This document shows positions 30,602 to 38,729 of a DNA stretch of 57,374 nt, one piece after another. Numbering within the stretch: position 1 is the first letter of the stretch; every line of letters begins with the position of its first letter. The notes below the pieces were generated by a model, which worked only from the letters and a program-made list of their open reading frames with translations, was not told the origin of the DNA and searched no databases. Source of the DNA: a virus; the IMG/VR virus record IMGVR_UViG_3300006805_000034, positions 1 to 57,374 of that record; one strand, written 5' to 3'. The translations under genes and the position numbers were made by a program.

Positions 30602-30988
30602 TCACGTAAGATGCAGTGAGCGAGCGTCATCAATCGCAACCCGTGCTGCCGATGGGCTTCCTTCCCAGTCGTGGCGCAGAATCCATTCGGTGACGTGTTT
30701 AGCCGTGATTGTGTCGGGCGCGGGCTTTGCTGGCTTGATTGAATTGCATAGACTGCTGACCAAATAGGCAGGCATCAGTTTGGAACAAAGGACGTAGTAA
30801 ATCCCACGTTCAACCCATGCAGAGACCACCGTCCAGCCAATATGCTCGGACGTGAAACTCTGGCCGATTTGATAAAAGCGGCTGAATGGATACGGCGTCT
30901 CCGTTCGGAACTGTTCAAAAGTGGCCACGTCAAAGTAGAGTGCGGATATTGGCGGTGCTTGATCGGGCGGCGTTTCAGTGGCGCTCAT
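30602..30988 (-). CDS. Hypothetical protein of leftward operon
   Basis: 128 residues with an N-terminal proline-rich leader, then ISALYFDVATFEQFRTETPY, aromatic-rich SRFYQIGQSFTSEHIGWTVV and GIYYVLCSKLMPAYLVSSLC. Likely a small mixed alpha/beta fold. Coupled by ATGA to the upstream gene (30985-30988). No family recognised. Confidence 0.65.
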   Translation of the reverse strand: MSATETPPDQAPPISALYFDVATFEQFRTETPYPFSRFYQIGQSFTSEHIGWTVVSAWVERGIYYVLCSKLMPAYLVSSLCNSIKPAKPAPDTITAKHVTEWILRHDWEGSPSAARVAIDDARSLHLT

Positions 30989-31254
30989 AGCTTTGAGGGC
31001 GGCGTTTTCTTCAGCAACTGCCGGAGGCGTTCGCGCAGGCGATCTTCGCGGGTGTAGGTGCCGTATTTGGAGGCGATGCGCTGGCCGATGGCAATCAGGC
31101 GATAGCCATCGTCAAAATTGCGGTTGTTGTCCTCGCGTGAAATGTGTTCGGCGATGCTGCCGTTGGAGCGGCGCAAAGACCGGCCCAGGCGGATCATCCA
31201 AGCAGCGGCATGCCGGTGGGAGGTGAAGGACTCGGGGCAGGTGGGGAGGGACAT
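30985..31254 (-). CDS. First gene of leftward operon, helical hypothetical protein
   Basis: 89 residues: MSLPTCPESFTSHRHAAAWM, IRLGRSLRRSNGSIAEHISR and REDRLRERLRQLLKKTPPSK. Mostly basic helices, resembling small DNA-binding or regulatory proteins. It opens the five-gene leftward operon; the promoter must lie in 31255-31422, opposite the portal gene. Confidence 0.6.
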   Translation of the reverse strand: MSLPTCPESFTSHRHAAAWMIRLGRSLRRSNGSIAEHISREDNNRNFDDGYRLIAIGQRIASKYGTYTREDRLRERLRQLLKKTPPSKL

Positions 31255-31266
31255 CGGTGAGTCATT

Positions 31267-31313
31267 TCAGCACGAAAACGCTTTCGGGTCAAGGGTGAAG
31301 ATTCATCCCAGAC
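31267..31313 (+). repeat. Element O: hairpin plus ATTCATCCCAGACA, copy 1
   Basis: CACGAAAACGCTTTCGGGTC hairpin, then a TCATCCCAGACA box. An inverted copy lies at 47170-47217. Confidence 0.7.
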
Positions 31314-31324
31314 AAGCGGACAAC

Positions 31325-31354
31325 CAGACACGCTGAAGCGTAAACAACGTACGG
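31325..31354 (+). repeat. B element
   Basis: CACGCTGAAGCGTAAACAAC, followed by a second ACAACGTACG end, in the portal leader. Confidence 0.85.
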
Positions 31355-31379
31355 GGACAACGTACGTGGCGGCGGAGGC

Positions 31380-31410
31380 ATGCGTTGACGGTGGCTGGGT
31401 AGTCACCCCA
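31380..31410 (+). promoter_or_regulatory. ATGCGTTG / TAGTCACCCCA composite leader of portal gene
   Basis: ATGCGTTG at 31380-31387, a 12-base gap and TAGTCACCCCA at 31400-31410, ending 12 bases before the portal ATG. The same pair precedes the genes at 34275 and 39401. Regulatory role inferred from position. Confidence 0.5.
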
Positions 31411-31422
31411 TAATGCGGGGTT

Positions 31423-33768
31423 ATGCCTGATGACCGCCGCGTGATGTTTGAGACGACCCTGCCCATCGACCGGGACATGGAAACGCGCATGGTGGAGTAT
31501 TTTTACAATCTGGCGCTGAAGATCCACCAGGACATGGGCTACGCGGGATCGCCGGGGGATTACGGCTTTGACACGTGGCTGTGGAAACGGCTTTCGTGGA
31601 TGAACCGCTACCACAACGATTTCAGGGATCGGCTGTGGCTGCCGCCGGAGCGGGACGGGGTGCTGTTTCGGATGTGCAACAAGTCGCTGAACATGCCCAA
31701 GCAGTTTGTGGGCGGGTATCACGCAGCGCTGACCAGCAGTCTGGACGGCACGGCGTTCATTGAGGTGCGCGGCGAAGGCGGTGAGGATGAGAATCCGGCG
31801 CTGCCGCTGTTCCAGCGCTACCTGCGGGCCAAGGCGGAACGTTTGATGCTGGGGCGGCTGCTGAAAAACGAGAGCGTGCTGATGTGCCTGAACATTGGCC
31901 AAAGTGTGTGCCAGGTGGTGCAGAAGCGCGAGCTGCGCACTGATCCGCGGCAGGTGCGCTGCGTGCGCGACCTGCGCCAGGAGGGAGATGTGCCGCTGAA
32001 AGACAGCACGGGCAAGCTGGTGACAGAACTGGACGAATGGATACCCAACCCAGCGAATCCGCGCCAGAGCATCCTCAAGCGAGACACGCGCGTGTTTGTG
32101 GAGTATCCCGAGGGCACGGTGCCGCATGCGCCGACGGAGCTGACGGCGCGCACGTACACCGTGGATCATGTGATCAAGAATCACCAAGGCGCGGCAATTG
32201 AGTTCATTCACCCGGGCGATTTCCTGTGGCAAATCAACAAGCCGAGCCTCGATGCCAGCGATTTGGTGGGGCACTTCACCATGATGGCGGTCGATGACCT
32301 GTTTGACTGCTTTGACCGCAGCCGCATGACCGAAGCCGGGAAAAAGTTTGAGAAGCGATACAGCACTGCCGCGCAGTCGGGCAATCAGGGAGACCCGACC
32401 AACCAGGAGATGCCGATGCCGAACATGGGGGAATCCCCGGACAGCACCAACGTGGTGATCGATCCCGGCGCGCTGGCACCGCGCAAGTTTCTGTTCTTGT
32501 ATTCAAGGTATGACTGGAACAAGGACAATCGGAGAGAGCGCGTGTTTTGCGTCATTGACTGGGAGACGCGCCAGCCGGTGGCGTATGACCCCACGAGCCT
32601 CGTACTGGAAAGCGACGTGCGGCTGCACCCGTATTTCATGCCGGTGATCGGCAAGGTGAACTTCCGCGCCTATGGCGAGGGCTTGTACGAGCAGCACGAC
32701 GACCTGAGCCAGTATGTGGATGCCTGCTGGTGTCGCATCCAAATCGAGCAGCAATCGAGCGGCAAGATCACGGCGTTTGATCCCAATGCCCTGGAACAGA
32801 CCTGGGCGGGTGGCAGCCTGAAACTGCGGGGCCCGACGCTGTGGCGGAAGCGCAACCCGGCGCAGAGCATCAACGAAATCATCGACGTCAAGGTGGTGCC
32901 GGCGGAGACGGCGGAGCTGCGCGAGAACATGGCGGTGGGCATGCAGACGATGACCAGTCGCGGCGGCGGCATGACGGTGGACCAGGCCGAAAGCAGCGGG
33001 CTGGGGGCGGCGAACACGCTGGGCGGGCTGCAACTGCTGGAGCGCCAGCGGGGGAGAGCGCAGAACAGCACGGCGCAGGACCTGAAGGACAGTCACCAGG
33101 ATCTGCTGCGGGTGTGGGCGCAGGTGGAACGCGACTGCTTTGACATGGAGTTTGCCAAGGAACTGTTTGGGGATTTGCTGGTGGACGTGGAGGTCGCACC
33201 GCCTGGTCCGCAGCAAACGATGGAGACCGCGCAGCCGGAAGCTGCGGGCGAAGTCATCACCCCCGACGGCATGCCGGTAGAAGAACCGGCCGCGATGGGG
33301 CTGCAGAAGATGCAGGTGCCGGCGGCGCAGGTGCTGCAGCAGTTCTTGAAGACGGTGAAGCCGGATTCGCTGGCCAACATGGTCAACATCGTGCTCACGG
33401 ACAGCACCGAGAGCGAAGAGATCGCTCAGACGGAAAACCGGAAAAAGATCATTCTGGACTTCCTGCAACTGGGCAGCGCCGAGGCGATGCAGGCGACGGC
33501 GGCGGAGTTCACTGACCTGCTCAAGCGCAACGGCAGCAAGGATGCGGAGAAGACCATTGCGCAGGCGATCAAGGCGCAGAATCAGAAGGAAAAGCAGGCG
33601 CAGCAGAAGGCGATACAGCAGCAGGCGCAGCAGCAGCCGGGCGGGCTGAATGCCGCGCCGGGAGGACCGGCACAGCAGGACCCGACGAGCGAAGCGCCGA
33701 TGACGGGGCGACCGGAGAGCATGCAGGAGTTTAATCCGGGGCCGTGGCCGGTGGAGCCGATGGTGTGA
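31423..33768 (+). CDS. Portal protein (P22-type)
   Basis: 781 residues. Long portals of this kind sit at the capsid vertex as a dodecamer, bind the terminase and open the channel for DNA. The N-terminal half is mixed alpha/beta (MVEYFYNLALKIHQDMGYAG; WKRLSWMNRYHNDFRDRLWL). The wing and clip region includes FLFLYSRYDWNKDNRRERVF and LHPYFMPVIG. The stem-type segment QSSGKITAFDPNALEQTW is followed by VDQAESSGLGAANTLGGLQL. The Gln/Lys-rich C-terminus (KEKQAQQKAIQQQAQQQPGG) resembles a barrel helix and tail. Size and order are right for podovirus portals. Confidence 0.8.
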   Translation: MPDDRRVMFETTLPIDRDMETRMVEYFYNLALKIHQDMGYAGSPGDYGFDTWLWKRLSWMNRYHNDFRDRLWLPPERDGVLFRMCNKSLNMPKQFVGGYHAALTSSLDGTAFIEVRGEGGEDENPALPLFQRYLRAKAERLMLGRLLKNESVLMCLNIGQSVCQVVQKRELRTDPRQVRCVRDLRQEGDVPLKDSTGKLVTELDEWIPNPANPRQSILKRDTRVFVEYPEGTVPHAPTELTARTYTVDHVIKNHQGAAIEFIHPGDFLWQINKPSLDASDLVGHFTMMAVDDLFDCFDRSRMTEAGKKFEKRYSTAAQSGNQGDPTNQEMPMPNMGESPDSTNVVIDPGALAPRKFLFLYSRYDWNKDNRRERVFCVIDWETRQPVAYDPTSLVLESDVRLHPYFMPVIGKVNFRAYGEGLYEQHDDLSQYVDACWCRIQIEQQSSGKITAFDPNALEQTWAGGSLKLRGPTLWRKRNPAQSINEIIDVKVVPAETAELRENMAVGMQTMTSRGGGMTVDQAESSGLGAANTLGGLQLLERQRGRAQNSTAQDLKDSHQDLLRVWAQVERDCFDMEFAKELFGDLLVDVEVAPPGPQQTMETAQPEAAGEVITPDGMPVEEPAAMGLQKMQVPAAQVLQQFLKTVKPDSLANMVNIVLTDSTESEEIAQTENRKKIILDFLQLGSAEAMQATAAEFTDLLKRNGSKDAEKTIAQAIKAQNQKEKQAQQKAIQQQAQQQPGGLNAAPGGPAQQDPTSEAPMTGRPESMQEFNPGPWPVEPMV

Positions 33769-33784
33769 GGGAATCCAGAATTTT

Positions 33785-33855
33785 TGCAAGGGAATGAAGG
33801 AGCAAGGGAATGGTCAGAACCGGATTAAGGCAAAAAAATGGGCGGTAAAAGATGA
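33785..33855 (+). repeat. E and G elements
   Basis: E (33785-33812) and G (33828-33855) fill the gap after the portal gene. Confidence 0.75.
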
Positions 33856-33869
33856 ACTGATTTAAAATT

Positions 33870-34217
33870 ATGAGCGCGATCAATCCTTTGAATCCGGTAT
33901 TCCCGAAGACTGCAGACGGGGGGGCGGCAGCGCCTTTTTTGCCGGCGGTGCAGGCCTTGGACAAGGCGCAACGGCGGGCTTCGATGTTTGCGCAACTGGG
34001 GGCGGACCCGCTGTTTCAGGCGGAGTTTGTGGATGGGTTTTTGAAGGAGGCTGAAGAGCAGGCGCTGGCCGATGTGGCGACGGCGACGATTGAGGATCTG
34101 GCACGCGCGCGTGACCAGTGGGTGAACACCAAGGACCTGCGGAAACGATTGTGTGACGAGATGGCGGATGCGCCGGCGCAGATCAAACGGCTGCAAAGCC
34201 CGGCGGCGACGACGTGA
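33870..34217 (+). CDS. Hypothetical virion-region protein
   Basis: 115 residues, mostly helical: FLPAVQALDKAQRRASMFAQ, then ADPLFQAEFVDGFLKEAEEQ and ALADVATATIEDLARARDQW. It ends with a hydrophilic tail. Between portal and tail genes it could be a small connector or chaperone. Family not recognised. Confidence 0.6.
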   Translation: MSAINPLNPVFPKTADGGAAAPFLPAVQALDKAQRRASMFAQLGADPLFQAEFVDGFLKEAEEQALADVATATIEDLARARDQWVNTKDLRKRLCDEMADAPAQIKRLQSPAATT

Positions 34218-34230
34218 TCCCGGCGGAGCC

Positions 34231-34260
34231 ATGCGTTGCGTTTTCCGAAGAATCATCCCA
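34231..34260 (+). promoter_or_regulatory. ATGCGTTG / GAATCATCCCA composite leader
   Basis: ATGCGTTG at 34231-34238, an 11-base gap and AATCATCCCA ending at 34260, 14 bases before the ATG at 34275. Confidence 0.5.
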
Positions 34261-34274
34261 TACATGGTGCCGCT

Positions 34275-34574
34275 ATGCCCGCCTCCGCCAATATCACCAC
34301 TTCGGGCGTCATTGCCTTCACGCTGCCGCCAGGCGCGTGGGGCGTGAGGATCGCCAATGAAAGTGGCACGTTGATCCGGCGATTGCTCGGCGCGGCACCC
34401 AGCACGAGCGGGACCGACTTGGGACTGCCACTGGCAGCAGGAGCGAGTGAAAACATTTTATTTCAAACCGCTTTAAGACAGCCGCTGGCGGTGGGGGCCA
34501 TCCATGCCGGGAGCGGCACCCAAACACTGACTTACGAAGTCATTACCCAACCAACTGCGGCCATTTCCAACTGA
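34275..34574 (+). CDS. Small beta-rich virion protein (paralogue of next gene's N-terminus)
   Basis: 99 residues from MPASANITTSGVIAF. It aligns end to end with residues 1-95 of the next gene (MPTSANITTAGVIAFTLPVG versus MPASANITTSGVIAFTLPPG), so the two arose by duplication. Alternating hydrophobic and polar residues suggest a small beta sandwich, suitable for a capsid decoration or tail-attachment domain. Confidence 0.65.
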   Translation: MPASANITTSGVIAFTLPPGAWGVRIANESGTLIRRLLGAAPSTSGTDLGLPLAAGASENILFQTALRQPLAVGAIHAGSGTQTLTYEVITQPTAAISN

Positions 34575-34578
34575 CGTC

Positions 34579-35943
34579 ATGCCCACCTCCGCCAACATCA
34601 CCACCGCCGGCGTCATTGCTTTCACCCTGCCCGTGGGAACGTGGGGAGTGAGAGTGATCAATGAAAGCGACACGTTGATTCGTCGGCTTTTGGGACAACC
34701 CGCGACGACCTCTGGTACCAGTTTGGGGCTGCCGCTGGCGGCGGGGGCGGGGGAAACCCTGGTGTTTAGGCAGCCGCTTAAGCAGGACGTGGACTACTGC
34801 GCCATCCATGCCGGCACCGGCGACAAAACCCTGACGTACGAAATCATCACGCAACCGACCCAGGGCGGCACGGGCCCCAGTTCCAGCGCAGGAGGCAGCG
34901 GGGCGAGCAATGCGTTGCTTTTGGCGGGTGGAACGGCTTCTACGCTGGGATCGCTCACAGCGGCCACGGCGGCCACTGGCGGGCTGTTTTATGGCACGCA
35001 GGGAGGCGCAGACCGCAAGTTCACGCTGACGGCAGCCGGCGCGGCGCTGGTGGAAGCGGCCAGTGCGTCCGCGCAACGGACTGCTCTGAATTGTCCTGGG
35101 CTTGCGTCTGCCAACATCTTCTCCGTGTCCGGCGCGGCATCGACACCGGCGCTCTCACTGACGGGAACGCCTTTCACGGGCGGGACGGCGACCACGACGA
35201 AGCCGCTGTTCTCCATTGAGCCGACTGGGACGACGAGCACGGGCTGGTCGACCTCTGGGACGATGCTGGGGGTGAATGCGGCGAGTGGGTTTGCGGGGAA
35301 TTTGGTGGACATTCAGAAGAATGGTGTGTCGCGGCTTAGCATCCCAACCACAGGGTATGTTAACTTTACGACGCCAACCACGACAAACTCAGGTTTGTTT
35401 CTTACCACCAATGGGTGGGCCAACGGGCACAGTGTAGGCATTACGTTTGGTGATACAACGTTGTTCAATGCCATTATTTGCCCGTTTGCGGCCCCTATGA
35501 GTGTGGATCACTATTATGGCGTAACGACGGTTGGTATTTCACCAGGTGGTAAGCTGGGCTTTAACACGGCATCAGCAAATTCAATTGCTTTTGGCACGTC
35601 TGCGGATGCACTGCTCATTCGTAAAGCCGCTGCAAGTTTTGGCTTTGGCATCGCATCCGCAACACCCATCACCCAGACCTTTGGCGGAGCTGATGGCAGC
35701 GGAACTAACATCACGGGTGGCACACTAAATATTGGCACTCGCGGCACCGGCACGGGCACGGGAGGCAGGATCAACCTGCAATTTCATGCGGCTGGATCGT
35801 CAGGTAGCACTCTCGGAACTTTAGTGGACGTGCTTTCGATTGTGGGCGTTGGCCGCGTCCGCATCACCGGCATACCCACTTCTGCCGCTGGGCTTTCAAC
35901 GGGTGATATTTACAGCAACGCGGGAATCCTCACCATTGTTTAA
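34579..35943 (+). CDS. Tail fibre/spike-like protein
   Basis: 454 residues. Residues 1-95 are the attachment-type domain shared with the preceding gene. A Gly/Ser/Thr-rich repetitive shaft follows (SSSAGGSGASNALLLAGGTA, later GGADGSGTNITGGTLNIG). The C-terminal motif DVLSIVGVGRVRITGIPTSA with GLSTGDIYSNAGILTIV is one I associate with podovirus tail proteins. Likely binds the host surface or decorates the virion. The start lies 4 bases after the previous stop. Confidence 0.7.
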   Translation: MPTSANITTAGVIAFTLPVGTWGVRVINESDTLIRRLLGQPATTSGTSLGLPLAAGAGETLVFRQPLKQDVDYCAIHAGTGDKTLTYEIITQPTQGGTGPSSSAGGSGASNALLLAGGTASTLGSLTAATAATGGLFYGTQGGADRKFTLTAAGAALVEAASASAQRTALNCPGLASANIFSVSGAASTPALSLTGTPFTGGTATTTKPLFSIEPTGTTSTGWSTSGTMLGVNAASGFAGNLVDIQKNGVSRLSIPTTGYVNFTTPTTTNSGLFLTTNGWANGHSVGITFGDTTLFNAIICPFAAPMSVDHYYGVTTVGISPGGKLGFNTASANSIAFGTSADALLIRKAAASFGFGIASATPITQTFGGADGSGTNITGGTLNIGTRGTGTGTGGRINLQFHAAGSSGSTLGTLVDVLSIVGVGRVRITGIPTSAAGLSTGDIYSNAGILTIV

Positions 35944-35947
35944 CGCC

Positions 35948-36226
35948 ATGAACATCACACTGACTCAAGAACAACTTGCCGGGCTTGTTTATGGCACGGC
36001 AAAACGCAATGAGGCCAACCCTAATGCTCCCGCAATGTCGGTAGAGCAGTTTGCTATTGACCTGCTTGGCGTGCAGGCTGCCACTTTCGCGGCAGAAAAA
36101 GACGCTGAGGAGCTGGCCGCCATGGCTGCCAATGAGCAACTAATGGCGTTGGGTCGCGCAGTGATGGAGCAGCCGGAAAAGCTACCCGCTGTGGTGGTGG
36201 CGGTGACGGGCATCCTCGAATCTTGA
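35948..36226 (+). CDS. Small helical hypothetical protein
   Basis: 92 residues from MNITLTQEQLAGLVYGTAKR. Helical and acidic, with NPNAPAMSVEQFAIDLLGVQ and an Ala/Glu-rich helix. Tightly packed 4 bases after the fibre gene. Possibly a fibre-assembly chaperone by position; no family recognised. Confidence 0.6.
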   Translation: MNITLTQEQLAGLVYGTAKRNEANPNAPAMSVEQFAIDLLGVQAATFAAEKDAEELAAMAANEQLMALGRAVMEQPEKLPAVVVAVTGILES

Positions 36227-36231
36227 ATTTT

Positions 36232-36534
36232 ATGCACACACTCAAACTGACAAACGGGCTTTGCCTGCTGATCCATAACCTGCTGTTTGTCCCTGAGACG
36301 TTCAAGACGCCGAGTGAGGTGCTGACGGCGGGCCTGCTGGTGGAGCAACTGAACTGCCCGGTGGTGACTGCACAACAAGCAGATGATCCCGCTTGGAATG
36401 GTGCTAACCTGCCTGATTTAAAACTCAGTGAAAAACAGCGGGACCTGTTAAAATTGGCGGTGGAAAAACATGTGGCAAAGCTGCCCCCAAATGGCACAAC
36501 GGTGTCACTGCTGAAGCAACTCGGGTTTGAGTAA
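36232..36534 (+). CDS. Small hypothetical protein
   Basis: 100 residues from MHTLKLTNGLCLLIHNLLFV; a TTG at 36223 is an alternative start. The C-terminal half resembles a helical pair (DLKLSEKQRDLLKLAVEKHV AKLPPNG). It follows its neighbour within 5 bases. Family unknown. Confidence 0.6.
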   Translation: MHTLKLTNGLCLLIHNLLFVPETFKTPSEVLTAGLLVEQLNCPVVTAQQADDPAWNGANLPDLKLSEKQRDLLKLAVEKHVAKLPPNGTTVSLLKQLGFE

Positions 36535-36546
36535 CTGCCCCCCCCG

Positions 36547-36939
36547 ATGAAATTCCAGATTGATCCTTCGCAGTTTGAAATGCCGGTGTCGCTGGCGACT
36601 TCCATTGTTGGGGCGGGATTGAGCGCGTTGGGACTCGTTGCGGCGACGCTGGCGGGATGGTGGGCAAAGTTTGCGACGATCGACCCGCAGGAGCTGGCGA
36701 TTCAGCCGCTGCATGTGGTGCTGATTGGTTTTATCATTGCCCTGGCGGCGTTCATTGTGCTGATTCTGCGGGCGGTGTGGGGCAAGGGCATTGAGACGGT
36801 GAACCGCTTCAGTGATGCGCTGAACAATCAGGCGGCGCAGATAGCGCAATTGATCGAGCTGCAGACGAAGCGGGTGGAGAAATTGGAGACGCTGAGTTTT
36901 GACGCGCTGAGGGAGGCGGCGGAAACCAGAACACGCTGA
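36547..36939 (+). CDS. Holin candidate (two-TM protein with cytoplasmic helix)
   Basis: 130 residues. Two hydrophobic helices (about 15-40, LATSIVGAGLSALGLVAATL; about 57-77, VVLIGFIIALAAFIVLILRA) are followed by a charged helix (LIELQTKRVEKLETLSFDAL). It precedes an endolysin and esterase, the expected position for a holin. The last residues ETRTR and the TGA are supplied by a family B element, so the C-terminus has been altered. Confidence 0.6.
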   Translation: MKFQIDPSQFEMPVSLATSIVGAGLSALGLVAATLAGWWAKFATIDPQELAIQPLHVVLIGFIIALAAFIVLILRAVWGKGIETVNRFSDALNNQAAQIAQLIELQTKRVEKLETLSFDALREAAETRTR

Positions 36940-37000
36940 AGCGTGAACAACAAACCCGGAACCGGAACCGCCTGAAGGCGGGACTACAATACGAAGAGAC
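36929..37000 (+). repeat. B and A elements; B supplies a stop
   Basis: B (36929-36954, read ACA-CGC-TGA) ends the holin candidate. A with core CCGCCTGAAGGCGG follows (36959-37000) and abuts the next start. Confidence 0.85.
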
Positions 37001-37008
37001 TGAAACTT

Positions 37009-37209
37009 ATGAAACGGACTTGCTACATTGCGATCAATATGATTCGGACGAATCCGGGGGAAGCGGATGGGTGGACGGATCGGTTTGTGACGTTGATCAA
37101 CACGCGGCTGCCTGATGGGGTGGTGAAGGACCACAGTGATGATGCGCAGGGGCATTCGACCTGGCTGCAGCGTGGGGTGCGGTTTGAGGGGCTGATGCAG
37201 GCTATTTAA
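37009..37209 (+). pseudogene. Internally deleted copy of the hydrolase at 37929
   Basis: 66 residues. The N-terminus MKRTCYIAINMIRTNPGEAD with GWTDRFVTLIN and the C-terminus VVKDHSDDAQGHSTWLQRG match the two ends of the 226-residue hydrolase downstream. The central about 160 residues, including the GHSNG nucleophile, are missing while the frame is kept. It cannot be a working esterase. It may be a remnant or a small derived protein. Confidence 0.7.
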
Positions 37210-37238
37210 AAACATGATCAGGAGGACCAGCAGACTTT

Positions 37239-37784
37239 ATGAATAACATACCTGCAAATTATGCATGGCTGAGTGCCCAAGGGATCTTGCCGAAAACTAT
37301 CCAGGAGGGACTAAAGCTGCTGGGTGTGGCTGAGGTAGTGGGCAAGGGGAGTAACCGGACGATCCTTGACTGGAGGGATGAGCTGAATCTGGCCGGGGTG
37401 AAGATTGCGGGGTTTTCTGACGATGACATTCCGTGGTGCGGTCTGTTTGCGGCGATTGTGGCGCATCGTGCCGGGAAAGTGGTGGTGAAGGAGCCGCTGT
37501 GGGCGCGCAACTGGGTGCAGTTTGGGGTGGCGGCTGGGGCTGCGGCTCTGGGGGATTGTCTTGTGTTTGTGAGGCAGGGCGGCGGGCATGTGGGGTGGTA
37601 TGTGGCCGAGGATGACACGGCCTACCATGTGCTGGGAGGTAACCAGGGTAACCGAGTGAGCATTACCCGGATTGCTAAGGCGCGCTGCATTGCGGTGAGG
37701 AGGCCGGTGTACCGTGTGCCGCCGGGGAGTGTGAGGCCGTATCTGGTCCTGGCGGCGGGGGTGCTTTCCGCGAATGAGAGTTGA
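37239..37784 (+). CDS. Endolysin-like protein (TIGR02594 / NlpC-CHAP type)
   Basis: 181 residues. Catalytic features of the TIGR02594 phage-lysin group: DIPWCGLFAAIVAHRAGK with the nucleophile Cys about 66, GGGHVGWYVAED with His about 118, and YHVLGGNQGNRVSI. Expected to cleave a peptide or amide bond in peptidoglycan at lysis. AGGAGG lies at 37220-37225, 13 bases upstream of the ATG. It sits between the holin candidate and an esterase. No signal peptide is seen, so release probably depends on the holin. Confidence 0.75.
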   Translation: MNNIPANYAWLSAQGILPKTIQEGLKLLGVAEVVGKGSNRTILDWRDELNLAGVKIAGFSDDDIPWCGLFAAIVAHRAGKVVVKEPLWARNWVQFGVAAGAAALGDCLVFVRQGGGHVGWYVAEDDTAYHVLGGNQGNRVSITRIAKARCIAVRRPVYRVPPGSVRPYLVLAAGVLSANES

Positions 37785-37786
37785 AC

Positions 37787-37923
37787 CCGGAACCGGCTAA
37801 AGCCGGGACTACATTACGAAGAATCCAGAACCCAGAACACGCTGCTGCGCAGCCCCTGAAAGGGAACCGTAAACAACGAACAAAGAACCAGAGCCGGTTA
37901 AAAACCGGCGCTCCCAGTACGGA
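37787..37923 (+). repeat. Repeat cluster A, B-long, C
   Basis: A (37787-37825), long B variant with an extra internal hairpin (37836-37882) and C (37889-37923) fill the gap before the hydrolase ATG. Confidence 0.85.
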
Positions 37924-37928
37924 AACTT

Positions 37929-38609
37929 ATGAAACGCACGGTTTACATTGCGATCAATGGCATTCGGACCAATCCAGGGGATGCGGAAGGGTGGACGGAT
38001 CGGTTTGTGACGTGGGTGAATACAGTACTGCCGGATGGGGTGTATGGGGAGAAGTTTGAGTATTACACCTCCGCGCTGCTGCGTGGATTCCGGCAAAGAC
38101 TGCGAGCAAAACAGATCGCAAAGATGGTGGGGTATTACACGCGGGCGGGCTATCGCGTGGTGCTGGTGGGTCACAGCAATGGGTGCGACTTGATCGCGCG
38201 AGTGCTGCACTTGGCAAAACCGGAATCCGACGAACTGCCAGCCGACCTCAAAAAAGACTTAAAGATCGACTGCGCGCATTTGATATCGCCGGCGGCGGAT
38301 GAAGAGAGTTTTGCCGACGCTGTCCGCAACAAGCTGGTGAGGTGCATCCACATCTACGGCAGCAAGAACGACGGCGCGCTGAGATTTGCCCAGGTGACCC
38401 GCCCGCTGATCGGCTGGCTGGGCCTGGGCTATGGATCGATGGGACTGCGAGGTCGAGAGTTTGCGGCGATGTTTCCCGATGTGGTGCAGGATCACAGTGA
38501 TGACTCGCACGGACATTCGACGTGGATGCAACGTGGGCCAAACTTTGAGGAGATGATGCTGGCTATTTCTGCGCACGATTTTGCCGACCAAAAAACTTTG
38601 ACCCTATGA
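37929..38609 (+). CDS. Alpha/beta-hydrolase (esterase/lipase-like)
   Basis: 226 residues. VVLVGHSNGCDLIARVLHL is the nucleophile elbow (G-H-S-N-G). Later Asp and His in VQDHSDDSHGHSTWMQRG are candidates for the triad. N-terminal strand MKRTVYIAINGIRTNPG. In the lysis region such an enzyme could attack membrane lipids or a mycolate-like or O-acyl envelope bond; the substrate is unknown. The stop overlaps the ATG of a 32-residue membrane peptide. A deleted paralogue lies upstream at 37009. Confidence 0.75.
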   Translation: MKRTVYIAINGIRTNPGDAEGWTDRFVTWVNTVLPDGVYGEKFEYYTSALLRGFRQRLRAKQIAKMVGYYTRAGYRVVLVGHSNGCDLIARVLHLAKPESDELPADLKKDLKIDCAHLISPAADEESFADAVRNKLVRCIHIYGSKNDGALRFAQVTRPLIGWLGLGYGSMGLRGREFAAMFPDVVQDHSDDSHGHSTWMQRGPNFEEMMLAISAHDFADQKTLTL

Positions 38610-38704
38610 GCACCCTGGAAATCGTCGCTCGCATTGTTCTGGCCATCGTCAGCATGGTTGGGATCGTGGTGGGTATTTTCTGGATGGTGCGGCCACGGAA
38701 ATAA
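38606..38704 (+). CDS. 32-residue membrane peptide coupled to hydrolase
   Basis: MSTLEIVARIVLAIVSMVGI followed by VVGIFWMVRPRK: one transmembrane helix with a basic tail. ATGA overlap with the hydrolase stop implies coupled translation. Could be a second holin, a pinholin or a membrane partner for lysis; inferred from position only. Confidence 0.6.
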   Translation: MSTLEIVARIVLAIVSMVGIVVGIFWMVRPRK

Positions 38705-38729
38705 CCAATGACTTCGGAATCACAATATT

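Noticed and set aside
34275-35943. Diversity-generating retroelement target (duplicated tail domain)
   Set aside because: No reverse transcriptase, template repeat or adenine-biased variable region anywhere in the window.
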